A stretch of 64,000 bases of DNA, taken from the NCBI GenBank assembly GCA_031552145.1, contig JAVBMV010000002.1:1-64000 (forward strand), written 5' to 3'. Of the stretch, positions 18,601 to 24,829 are shown piece by piece (within the stretch, counting starts at the first letter, position 1; every line of letters starts with the position of its first letter). The notes under the pieces are model-generated. The model did no database searches and had not been told where the DNA came from. It saw nothing but the letters and a program-made list of their open reading frames with translations. The translations under genes and the position numbers were made by a program. The stretch is from JAVBMV01 sp031552145. Its GTDB lineage: Bacteria; Myxococcota; Myxococcia; Myxococcales; UBA5297.

Positions 18601-20170
18601 TCTCTCCAGCGGGGATCGTCAGGCGCGCCGCGTCGCCGCAGGCGTCGTTGATGGGCTGCTCTCCGCCTGGCGTCAGCTCGACGCGCAAGGAGAAGGGGCC
18701 GGGATCTCTGCTGGCCGTGTCGACGGAGAGGTAATAGGTCCCCGCTGGGAGTCCATAGTGCGTCAGCACCGCCTTCGGCGTCGCGCCACTCTTTACGGGC
18801 GCCACCGTGCAGCGCATCCAGGGGGTCCCGGCTTCGCAGCTGTTGCGCAGCGAGAGCGAGGGGATGATTGGAGAACCAGACATCGGCACCGCGGTGGCGA
18901 CGATGTCGCGCGGCGCTTCTTGTGGAGAGATCGTGAAGGAATAGAAGAGATCTTTCCCGCTGAGCTGATTGTATGCGCATGAGCTGATGTCGTCGCTCCC
19001 CATGGTGGTGTCGCCTTCGACGTAGGCCACCCCGGCGTTCATCACCAAGGTCTCCGCGGTCCCATGCTCATCCTCGAGGTTACATCGGTCATTGGCGGGG
19101 ACGCCTCTCGCGAGAGGAGTGGCGGTGATGGAGAGCGATCGGCGCCAGACTCGATCGGCGCTCTCGCCCGTCGTGTCGATCCAGAGAGAGAAGGTGCCGG
19201 GGCCGATCGCGGGCAGCTCCAGGACCGCTGGGGAGACGGTATTGGGGGCGAGCGCGCAGGCGAGCTCCGTTGCGATGGAGGCGCAGGTGCGGCGCAGATA
19301 GATTGCATTGAGCGCCTGCTGCTCGCCCGCGTTGACCAGCTCGATGCGCAGCGCGCTCGTCGTGTCGAGGGAGAAGATATAGACGGCGTCGCGCATTCCG
19401 GGGACCTCAGCCGCACAACTCCCCAGGGCGTCGTCATCCGCGAGCGAGAGGTCGATGTCGTCGACTTCCTTCGCGCCATTGATCACTCCAAGCGATGTGG
19501 CGCCGTTGCAGTAGTCGTTCTCGGGAGGCGCCGGATCTTTGCAGAGGTTGTCGCGGCAATGCTTATTGCTCGGACAGGGCGAGAGCCCTGCCGAACAGTC
19601 GGGGATCTCGATGGGCTCGCCGCAATTGTCTTCCGTTGTATAGGCGCCACAGACCTTCCCATCGCGCGCGCAGAGTTCAGCGGCGCTCCCTGGATCGCAC
19701 TCACACAGCAGCGCTGCGTTGCAGCGTTCGCCCTCGAGGCAGTCGCCGCAATCGAAGGGGCGGGGCGCGCCGCATCGATCGACATACTCACCCGCGCCGC
19801 ACTCGGCGTCCGCCAGCCCGCAGAGGTCGTCATCGCGCTCGCCCACACAGACGCATTGACCGCTCTCGTCGCACTGCTCGTACGTACCGGTGCACTCTCC
19901 GCAGTCGCCGCCACAGCCATCTGGACCACAGCGCTTCCCGGCGCAGTCGGGAACGCAGGTGACGCACGCCCCCTCGTGGCACTGCTCGGAGGGGAGGCAG
20001 CAGTTCTCGCCGCAGGGCGTCGAGGGGGAGACGCAGCCCGCGTCGGGCGCCGTGTCGGGAGACCCTGTGTCGCCGGGCACCGACGCGATTGGGCCGTCGC
20101 TGCAGGCCGAGAGAAGGAGCGCCAACAGCGCGCCCAAGCCTGGGGTGCTCATCCATTGTGCGATTCTCAT
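12638..20170 (-). CDS. giant PPC-like-repeat lipoprotein, cassette 1
   Basis: This 2,510-residue protein is the paralogue of the one at 2004-9701. The first 70 residues are nearly the same: lipobox LSAC (Cys23), then DGPIA-x-VPGDTG and STPCGE-x-CCLPSEQCHEG. The Cys-rich segment ends near residue 212, shorter than in cassette 2. Sixteen repeats of about 143 residues follow, each with ND-x-C, PDLVY, LYLR and YYLWVDS-like strands. The repeats differ greatly in sequence from those of cassette 2 but keep the same order, offset by one. A strong AGGAGG lies before the ATG at 20170; open frame upstream of it is in the FecR gene's other frame. Likely a cell-surface or periplasmic adhesion or scaffold protein; ligand unknown. 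Confidence 0.85.
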   Translation of the reverse strand: MRIAQWMSTPGLGALLALLLSACSDGPIASVPGDTGSPDTAPDAGCVSPSTPCGENCCLPSEQCHEGACVTCVPDCAGKRCGPDGCGGDCGECTGTYEQCDESGQCVCVGERDDDLCGLADAECGAGEYVDRCGAPRPFDCGDCLEGERCNAALLCECDPGSAAELCARDGKVCGAYTTEDNCGEPIEIPDCSAGLSPCPSNKHCRDNLCKDPAPPENDYCNGATSLGVINGAKEVDDIDLSLADDDALGSCAAEVPGMRDAVYIFSLDTTSALRIELVNAGEQQALNAIYLRRTCASIATELACALAPNTVSPAVLELPAIGPGTFSLWIDTTGESADRVWRRSLSITATPLARGVPANDRCNLEDEHGTAETLVMNAGVAYVEGDTTMGSDDISSCAYNQLSGKDLFYSFTISPQEAPRDIVATAVPMSGSPIIPSLSLRNSCEAGTPWMRCTVAPVKSGATPKAVLTHYGLPAGTYYLSVDTASRDPGPFSLRVELTPGGEQPINDACGDAARLTIPAGETSLSVTGTTVGAADDWNAPCYPFTSMVEDVVYELEVTETSSLLAFARFLDDPEFSPLLYLMKGSCEEPLDYLCGEVLGDYDAEDHTSNKVGELLIKTVEPGLWYLVVDGETAISGKFKLDLYLTPEVTNDTCESAHLLDFSQGNTVRLATNTQWATNDVLPLGYREGGCKTSELDSDSGRDVVWKIEVGANQVKTLRVTASHLTYWNPYTFQPFVFVRSDCSAKSSEISCKMGKAADPLAPYTLSVSKLDGGPTGATWYLWVEGTHAYDGPFDLTVTLEEALIAENDSCAQALPLHEEATGYFYSSTGDNAQGYRRTEPRCAPSSTGGDLVYHLPIAQRSDVTISVLHDDSLMEPIFYVRTSCDPSAKDLACVTGTQGAAAVEVRNVNTDLYIFVTSTLRRTEGKFFVNATVVGSILPPANDLCEGQRLDLDPFSHHLFIPSASTKGAAADYSGSCAKTATDQGGDLVYWVNISAPSKLTASVRRLSTTGAWQPSVYIRKATCGDESAAAEVACGVNNNGFTTASAEVEPATYYIIVDGMSPSPGDFALDLWALPSGALPDTCTTKHPIPIDAGIAGEVRITGDTSLADNTTTSASLASLDERVGNGPDLVYYFTLTDEARLTAKLAFLAPMGDALLYLRRDCSAVGASEEIAAALSGRGGPATLTTDLEPGTYYLWVDSTIPLRGSFDLVLSVEQPEHQPLEQRSCAAAAAAQPLLSEAGTVTLQGTTYGGAHTTTGSCAQAKGPDAIYRVTLPAGATHSLFASVKRIGEGTDFSPVLYVRSDCASEAPGAERACVLESEGEAYLQLPAAQSGTYFIFVDSLGGWGGRYELTVTVGAPAPTSCAAAEQHPLTLEAGDPIVIDGHFDGLTNNATLYCESPFEAQHTGPDLFYRLELGAFTGTRELVINLSVSNPAVNPGLFLGHDECDLSGDNESIWTCNDGAPGAKTMVKRIVSGGSSYWLIVDSSDSTVDGSLTRFGSYQLSIDLLPLGNTPGGGGCDNPILVTLPAAGGLVRLSANSGQGLAHGHTSCKTTDTGRELIYALDLLGPATVEAMVVPAAGSAFMGILELRTSCGSTAASCSTSFGAPQTGDSTYLKANATSEARHFLWVDEYKDGASGPYELWLDVAYPATTRPEDCASIGQPLTFDSQGIALAEGTLTGASDSLSGSCTDLGAPDLVYSFVLAETRALTIELEGNIAMPESTLLLRKGACTSTSASDELGCISGPTPRLALQELPASQYWIVVKGRAATDSGFFRLRVAASEPLARAPNDACGDPGIPTLTFDQHGRSSIIVPAIEAGKNELSGACGPMPGPDLIYRVAAEADMALYVTATALDNSPLATLVPSLYLRTDCAISKANEPCIFNRTEGRPASLSLVPTLASDYYIIVDSRDASTTGGFTLDVALVPAPIPAENDFCKSPLPAFAILDVSTGTAHAAGDISDARDDSTGSCGAMPGPDEVFQLEVLTPSSLVASVAAANFTPALYLRKECDALTELSQFACSTKGRISEGKLSPGTYYLWVDALEPAAAGSFSLEVELQEPIEPATNDTCADPKPLELTGSTPKIVTVTGNLLSATNNYTGDRECSNMPGADLVYSFVIEEGQPRKVTVELTAPGSMAPALYLRQGTCATGTSNGRYGCVMAEIGMAVTMKHAWLDPGVYYLFVDSIDRLAEGTFTLKVTAELPQSATPPTRLSCNDADFGTLTFAGNIATTSKTFDALSTEDTTTGSCHNARGPEFPYLLDLATTRKVTIKVTAVALPGGTAPTPIVYLRRNCASSSLMDERGCIYDPAAVGSARAALVAKALPAGKYALIVDFLQPDAAGTMTLTVTTDNPVAGVPANDTCATAQVLKLDVPYYGTTMNASDVYMLGRSYPGQSACAVKPSGDLIISWLTQGRGPDVVFKYTPTANGPFRISFTPSSFPNTTLWVNKGCESIFDCVTYAYRPSGRFFGSLEVTNAIAGQDYYIFMNPLQDYANYNGPYTIEVHSD

Positions 20171-20189
20171 GAGGTGCCTCCTGTTGCGC

Positions 20190-21308
20190 TCAGCGTGGTG
20201 AAGGGGTGGCGGTCGAGGCCTCGAGCTCTCTGCGGAGCGCGGCGACCTCTGCGTTGCGGGGATCGTCGGGAAAGCGGGCCGAGAACTCATCGCAGAGAGC
20301 GATCGCCCTCTCCCGCTGACGCTCCAAGGTGAGCAGCTCCAGCTTCAAGAGACTGACCTCGGGAGCGAGGAAGCTGGAGGGGAAACGCGCATCGAACGAA
20401 GAGGTGGCGTCGAGTGCGTCGCTCCGCTCACCGATCTGTTTGTGCTGCAGCGCGATCGAATAGAGCGCGCTCTGCGCGGTGATGTTCGTGCCGAGGCTGA
20501 TGGGTGTGAGGCAGTCGATCCGCAGCCGCGGGGTGTCGAGCTGTTCGCACGCCCGGAACTTTGCGCTGGCCGAGACGGGTGGCTTGCCGGGCCGCGGACG
20601 CCAGGCCTTGAGGGTGGGCGCGAGGCGTTCCACCGCGCGGAGAACGGGAATCTCCTCTTCGAGGGGCGCGAGCCTGACATCGTAGGAGTCGAACCACTCG
20701 CCCGCGAGGAGCGTGGCCGAGCGCGCGCCGCGCTCCAGTCTGATCGTTCCCTCCAAGAGATCGACGTGGGTCGTGCCTGTGCGCGCGTGCACGTCCAGGC
20801 GAGTCCCCAGCACCACCACACGAAGCTCGGGCGTGACGATGGTGACGGGGCGCTCGGAATCTTGCGGGGCGATCTGCGCGCGCAGCGTTCCTCTGTCGAG
20901 CGTGAGGCGTCGCTCCTTCTCGAGCTCGACGAAGGAGAAGCCCTCCACGCCATCCAGATCGAGGAGGCCGACGCCCGAGATCGAGACCTGTCCATTCTCG
21001 TCTTGGCCGGGCTCCGGCTCATCGATCGCGCGCGCGGCGAGTGGCTTCACTGCGCTATCGGAGCGGAGGGCCGGGGACGCCGCGAAAAGCAGGGCGAGGG
21101 CGGCCAGCAGCGGGAGCGCGAAAAGGCAGGCGGCGAGAGGCCGGAGCCGGAGCGAGGAGGCCGTCTTCTCCCGCTTGGGATTGGTGGCGTTCCAGTAGAT
21201 AGAGGCGACCTGCAGAGTCGACGACTGCAGGCGCGCCTTGGCGATCGCCAGGGCCGAGTCGAGCCGCTCTTCGGGCTCCAGTTGTTCGGGTCGGGGCGTG
21301 CCGCTCAT
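20190..21308 (-). CDS. FecR-domain membrane protein with TPR-like tail, cassette 1
   Basis: This 372-residue paralogue of 9721-10836 has the same order: polar N-terminus beginning MSGTPRPEQLEPEERLD, one transmembrane helix at about 57-77, a FecR domain (RGTLRAQIAPQD, VVVLGTRLDV, DLLEGTIRLERG) and a TPR-like C-terminus (CDEFSARFPDDPRNAE). The stretch between the membrane helix and FecR domain, and the part after the FecR domain, are the most diverged from cassette 2. Its ATG overlaps the sigma stop as ATGA. The giant lipoprotein gene begins 19 bases after its end, the same spacing as in cassette 2. The role as anti-sigma or sensor is inferred. Confidence 0.85.
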   Translation of the reverse strand: MSGTPRPEQLEPEERLDSALAIAKARLQSSTLQVASIYWNATNPKREKTASSLRLRPLAACLFALPLLAALALLFAASPALRSDSAVKPLAARAIDEPEPGQDENGQVSISGVGLLDLDGVEGFSFVELEKERRLTLDRGTLRAQIAPQDSERPVTIVTPELRVVVLGTRLDVHARTGTTHVDLLEGTIRLERGARSATLLAGEWFDSYDVRLAPLEEEIPVLRAVERLAPTLKAWRPRPGKPPVSASAKFRACEQLDTPRLRIDCLTPISLGTNITAQSALYSIALQHKQIGERSDALDATSSFDARFPSSFLAPEVSLLKLELLTLERQRERAIALCDEFSARFPDDPRNAEVAALRRELEASTATPSPR

Positions 21309-21871
21309 GGCGTTCCCTCGTTCTTGCCCCGCAGTTTGGCGTAGCGGCTCAGCAGCTCTCTGCGTGCCTGGAGGCGGTGGTTGTAGATTGTCTGGATGCT
21401 GCAAGAGAGCGCGGCCGCGGCCTCTTCCGGGGCGAGGCCGTGTAGCTCGAGCAGGATGAAGGCCATCCTTTGTTTTGGAGGGAGGCGGTCGATGAGCTTG
21501 TAAAGGAGCGCGATCTCCTCGCGCTCGCCGACCCTCTCTTCGGGAGAGCAGCTCGCGATGGGTGCCGCGAGGAGATGCGCGGCGAAGAGCCGCTCGCGCA
21601 GCCAATGGACTCTGCGGGCATTCAGCGCGAGGCCCACCGCAATCGAGTTGAGCCAGCCGCGAGCGCACCTGCCGTCGAAGGCGTCGAGCCTCTTCATGGC
21701 GAAGACGAAGACCTCCTGGGTCAAGTCCTCCGCTTCGGCCCTGAAGCCGGGGCCCATCAGGCGCAGCAGCAACGTGTGAACGTAGACCCCGTGCTCGGAG
21801 TAGAGAGACTGAATCGAGTCTCTCCGCTCAGTGCTCTTGGGCTCGCCCTGCGTAGCCGCCACGTTTTTCAT
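21305..21871 (-). CDS. ECF-family RNA polymerase sigma factor, cassette 1
   Basis: This 188-residue sigma factor is very close to that of cassette 2; the differing residues are scattered, with the C-terminal 30 residues almost unchanged (SCSIQTIYNHRL-x-ARRELLSRYAKL). Region 2 (AEDLTQEVFVFAMKRLD) and region 4 (LPPKQRMAFILLELHG) are intact. Such a close match in the DNA-reading region 4 suggests that the two sigma factors may recognise the same promoters. The ATG at 21871 (MKNVAAT) matches the chosen start in cassette 2; an upstream ATG at 21925 falls three bases after the shared promoter-like motif and is less likely. Confidence 0.9.
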   Translation of the reverse strand: MKNVAATQGEPKSTERRDSIQSLYSEHGVYVHTLLLRLMGPGFRAEAEDLTQEVFVFAMKRLDAFDGRCARGWLNSIAVGLALNARRVHWLRERLFAAHLLAAPIASCSPEERVGEREEIALLYKLIDRLPPKQRMAFILLELHGLAPEEAAAALSCSIQTIYNHRLQARRELLSRYAKLRGKNEGTP

Positions 21872-21927
21872 CTCGCTCACGCTCTGCCGCGCGCCGCCAT
21901 CGCTAAGAGATGGGCACGCGACCATTC

Positions 21928-21948
21928 GAGGATAGATGTAATGGCGTA
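21928..21948 (-). promoter_or_regulatory. conserved motif upstream of sigma gene, cassette 1
   Basis: On the minus strand this reads TACGCCATTACATCTATCCTC. It matches the cassette 2 motif at 17 of 21 positions by eye and shares ATTACATCT with cassette 3. It remains intact although the gene that used to precede it has decayed, which fits a promoter for the sigma operon. Confidence 0.5.
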
Positions 21949-21983
21949 CCGAAAATCTCTAGATGAATCCGCGCCCGGCGCGC

Positions 21984-22157
21984 TTAGGTGAGCGCCGTGG
22001 GCAGGCCGAGCGCCATCGTGGCCTGCAGGGGAGAATGGTGAGCCGGTCTCTGAATCCCAAGATCGCGAAGCGATCTGTCTCCATGCGAACTATGAGCCGG
22101 TCGCGCCTAACGAGCCGCGGAGAGAGGCGGGCCTCCCCCGAGGAAGCAAGATGCCCC
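21984..22157 (-). pseudogene. remnant of the cassette 1 outer-membrane-like gene
   Basis: This stretch aligns by eye with the cassette 2 gene at 11505-12509 in three pieces. Bases 21984-22079 match its last 96 bases without gaps (11505-11600), including a stop codon at the same place (TAA instead of TGA). Bases 22080-22130 match a segment around residues 60-78 (about 12274-12330). Bases from 22131 match DNA upstream of its start (from about 12569), with similarity continuing beyond 22157. So about 670 and 240 bases have been lost, including the start codon and signal peptide. No open frame for the product remains. The following 22181-22307 shows no feature I can support. Confidence 0.75.
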
Positions 22158-22307
22158 AGTTATGGCGGGCAAAAGAGGCACCGGCTCATCGACGGGAGGA
22201 CGACCGCGCCAGCCGTGGTCTGCATCTATGTTGCAATGGATCGCGCGCACTCAGAAGATTTAAAGGAATTGCTGCCCGCCGCTGTTTGGCGGCAAACAGG
22301 GGGCTCC

Positions 22308-23507
22308 ATGAAAGCTGTGGTCTTTCGCGGAACGGGCGATATAGGGCTCGAAGAGGTGCCCGAGCCTCGGCTGGCCGCACCCACAGATGCTCTGATCCGG
22401 GTGACCCGAAGCGCCATCTGCGGAACCGATCTTCACTTTGTGCGGGGGACGGTGGAGGGGATGGCGCCGGGAACCATTCTTGGTCATGAGGCCGTCGGAA
22501 TCGTGGAGGAGCTTGGCGAAGAGGTGCGGAACCTCAGGGAGGGAGACAGAGTGGTCGTCGCCTCTACGATCGCCTGTGGGGCCTGCGCCTATTGCCGCGA
22601 TGGCCTCTTTTCACAGTGCGATACGGTCAATCCTTCGGGTGGCACGGCCTACTTCGGCGGCCCTCCCAGTTCTGGTTCCTTCCCTGGCCTGCAGGCAGAG
22701 CGGGCACGTATCCCCTTTGCTCATGTGGGTCTCGTCAAGCTCGACGAGCGCGTCAGCGACGCCCAGGGCGTGCTCCTCTCCGACATCTTTCCGACCGGCT
22801 ACTTTGCCGCGGAGCTGGCGCACGTGCACTCAGGAAGAACCGTCGCTGTCTTCGGCTGCGGGCCGGTCGGGCAGTTCGCCATCGCGAGCGCGAAGCTCCT
22901 CGGCGCTGGCAGGATCTTCGCCATCGACAACGTCCCGACGCGGCTCGACGTGGCCCGGGAGCAGGGCGCGGAGACGATCGACTTCGACGAGGAAGATCCC
23001 GTCGCCATGATCCGCGAGATGACGAACGGCATCGGCGTCGATCGCGCGATCGACGCCGTCGGCATCGACGCGATGCGTCCGCGCGATGGTTCGGCCGCCA
23101 CGGAGCAGTTGGGAGGGCGCTTCGACGCGGAGTTGGCCGAGATTGCCCCGGGTCGCATCCGCGATGGCGCTCAATGGAGCCCGGGCGATGCTCCTTCATT
23201 GGTATTTACCTGGGCGATCGAGGCGCTCGCCAAGGGAGGCACGCTCTCGATCGTGGGCGTCTATCCCCCCTCGGACTGTTCGTTTCCGATCGGCCTCGCG
23301 TTGGGAAAAAACCTCTCGATTCGAGCGGGGAACTGCGACCATCGGCGGTATATCCCCATGCTGATGGAGAAGGTGGCGACGGGCGTAGTCGATCCCGTGC
23401 GCATCGCCATCCATACGGCGCCGTTGACTTCGGCCATCGACGCCTATCATGCCTTCGATGCCCATCGCGGCGAGTGGCTGAAGCCCGAGCTCCAGCCAAA
23501 TGCCTAA
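22308..23507 (+). CDS. zinc-dependent alcohol dehydrogenase family protein
   Basis: This 399-residue protein is a medium-chain zinc alcohol dehydrogenase that should oxidise an alcohol or aldehyde with NAD(P). Catalytic zinc ligands appear as Cys38 (ICGTDLH) and the GHE motif at 59-61. Structural zinc ligands are Cys90, Cys93, Cys96 and Cys104. The nucleotide-binding Rossmann loop reads GCGPVGQFA. A long middle insert and the sequence IDNVPTRLDVAREQGAET recall the glutathione-independent formaldehyde dehydrogenase subgroup, but the substrate cannot be fixed. The ATG at 22308 matches the family start (MKAVVF) and follows AGGGGG; an open frame reaches further upstream into the pseudogene but is not coding. 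The next gene starts two bases after the stop. Confidence 0.88.
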   Translation: MKAVVFRGTGDIGLEEVPEPRLAAPTDALIRVTRSAICGTDLHFVRGTVEGMAPGTILGHEAVGIVEELGEEVRNLREGDRVVVASTIACGACAYCRDGLFSQCDTVNPSGGTAYFGGPPSSGSFPGLQAERARIPFAHVGLVKLDERVSDAQGVLLSDIFPTGYFAAELAHVHSGRTVAVFGCGPVGQFAIASAKLLGAGRIFAIDNVPTRLDVAREQGAETIDFDEEDPVAMIREMTNGIGVDRAIDAVGIDAMRPRDGSAATEQLGGRFDAELAEIAPGRIRDGAQWSPGDAPSLVFTWAIEALAKGGTLSIVGVYPPSDCSFPIGLALGKNLSIRAGNCDHRRYIPMLMEKVATGVVDPVRIAIHTAPLTSAIDAYHAFDAHRGEWLKPELQPNA

Positions 23508-23509
23508 GC

Positions 23510-24109
23510 GTGGCTCGGCCTCAAATAGCGCGTTGGCTGCGCGACAACGGACTCTCGATCGCCCTGATGAGTCTCTTCGCGCTCTCGTTCCTGGGGAATG
23601 CGCTCGCGGGGTGGCTCAATCACAACGTGGAAGAGATGGAGCAAGGGCGCGCCGAGAGCACCTTCACTCAGTACCTCATGTCGGGCGAGTTCGCGGAGTC
23701 CGTCTTCGAGAACTGGGAGAGCGAGTTTCTCCAGATGGGAGTCTTCGTCATCTTCGCCGCCGTTCTCAGGCAGCGTGGATCCGCCGTCACGCGCGAGGCG
23801 GAGGGCCGGTCCCCACAGCCGGCGCACAGGAGTCTCTCGCTCAAGCTCTATTCGCACTCGCTCACCTTTGCGCTCTTCGCGCTCTTCCTCCTCTCCTTCG
23901 TCGGACACGCGCTCTCGGGCAAGGTGGCGAGAAACGAGGAGCTGAGGAGGTTGGGATTCCAGCCGGAGAGCTTCTTCGGCTATCTCGGTACGTCGCGCTT
24001 CTGGTTCGAGTCCTTCCAGAACTGGCAGAGCGAGTTCTTCTCCGTTGCCATGCTCGTCATCCTGTCGGTGTTCCTCAAGGAGAGCCGATCGCCGGAGTCG
24101 AACCCATGA
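23510..24109 (+). CDS. DUF6766 family membrane protein
   Basis: This 199-residue protein has an internal two-fold repeat. Each half holds a hydrophobic helix (ALMSLFALSFLGNALAGW; FALFALFLLSFVGHALSG), a polar stretch with an N-E-E pair, and a second hydrophobic helix after N-W-x-S-E-F (ENWESEFLQMGVFVIFA; QNWQSEFFSVAMLVILS). This repeat, and the ending KESRSPESNP, fit the DUF6766 family as I remember it, which has no known function. A GTG at 23510, two bases after the dehydrogenase stop, is the likely start (MARPQIARWLRDNG), implying coupled translation. The next gene follows after 16 bases. Confidence 0.8.
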   Translation: MARPQIARWLRDNGLSIALMSLFALSFLGNALAGWLNHNVEEMEQGRAESTFTQYLMSGEFAESVFENWESEFLQMGVFVIFAAVLRQRGSAVTREAEGRSPQPAHRSLSLKLYSHSLTFALFALFLLSFVGHALSGKVARNEELRRLGFQPESFFGYLGTSRFWFESFQNWQSEFFSVAMLVILSVFLKESRSPESNP

Positions 24110-24125
24110 GAGAGTAGGAATAGCC

Positions 24126-24437
24126 ATGCCCCGTGGAGACAAAGGGAGTTACACCGAGAAGCAGAAACGACAGGCCGCCAAGATCGAGGCCGGCTATGAG
24201 AAAAGAGGCACCCCGAAAAAGGTAGCCGTCTCGAGGGCCTGGGCGACGGTGAACAAGATGACCGGAGGGGGGCGGAAGAGCGGCTCGGGTGTCGGGCATC
24301 CCGATGATCACGCGCCAGCGCGAAAGGGTGGGCGCTCGGGAGGGAGAGCCGCGGCGAATAGGTCCGCCGCGGCGAGGAGCGCTGCCGCCAGGAAGGCTGC
24401 CGCGACGCGGGCGGAGCACAGGACTCATGGGCGCTGA
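24126..24437 (+). CDS. small KGG/plasmid-stabilization-like basic protein
   Basis: This 103-residue, very basic protein begins MPRGDKGSYTEKQKRQAAKI and contains YEKRG and RAWATVNK, the signature of a small family often annotated as plasmid stabilization protein or grouped with stress-related KGG proteins. The normal family member ends soon after a GGGKKSGSG-type stretch; here a further Ala/Arg-rich tail of about 45 residues (RSAAARSAAARKAAATR) resembles histone-H1-like tails and may bind DNA. It follows the DUF6766 gene by 16 bases and is probably co-transcribed. Function unknown. Confidence 0.75.
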   Translation: MPRGDKGSYTEKQKRQAAKIEAGYEKRGTPKKVAVSRAWATVNKMTGGGRKSGSGVGHPDDHAPARKGGRSGGRAAANRSAAARSAAARKAAATRAEHRTHGR

Positions 24438-24447
24438 GCCGCGAGGT

Positions 24448-24738
24448 TTAGCGTTGTTCGGTGCTCGAGCGAGAGCGCCTCCTCGAGAGCGCCAGGAATC
24501 CGAGGAGCGCAAGGGCGGAGAGCCGGATGGCTCCGGTATTACTGCGCGCCGATGAGGTCATACATGAGCAGCCGTCGCTCTCGTCCGTGACGACGAACTC
24601 CCCGCCGGAGAGTTGTATGCAGGCGTCCCTATGTAAACACGATCGAGGGGATGTTCCATTTTGCTGCCGAGAATTGCTCGAATTGCCATGGGTGCCTCCG
24701 TGGGCCAAGGCCTTCGCTGGCTTTTTGCCGTGTGCCAT
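24448..24738 (-). pseudogene. MYXO-CTERM-like small ORF or gene fragment
   Basis: This 96-codon frame ends with a MYXO-CTERM-like sorting signal: Gly-Cys-Ser-Cys, then a hydrophobic helix (LSALALLGFLALS) and RRRSRSS. Such signals end exported surface proteins of Myxococcota, but the N-terminus here (MAHGKKPAKALAHGG) has no signal peptide. GGAG lies seven bases before the ATG at 24738, so a small protein is possible, yet a truncated larger gene is equally likely. The DNA here is clearly richer in A and T than its surroundings. Nothing else is seen in the 24438-24829 gap. Confidence 0.4.
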
Positions 24739-24829
24739 TAGCGACTCCGAAACCACTGCACAAAACAATCGCATGGGCGTCGGATTGTCGTCAATGTGCT
24801 CCAGGTCGTTGCGCTGCGCCTGCCCACTA

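Noticed and set aside
9721..22157. Fec-type iron uptake locus
   Set aside because: FecI-like and FecR-like proteins are present, but there is no TonB-dependent receptor, plug domain or iron transporter near any of the three copies.
21963..22307. Upstream extension of the alcohol dehydrogenase frame by 115 codons
   Set aside because: The stretch overlaps the pseudogene remnant and does not match the family, which starts at MKAVVF with its own Shine-Dalgarno.
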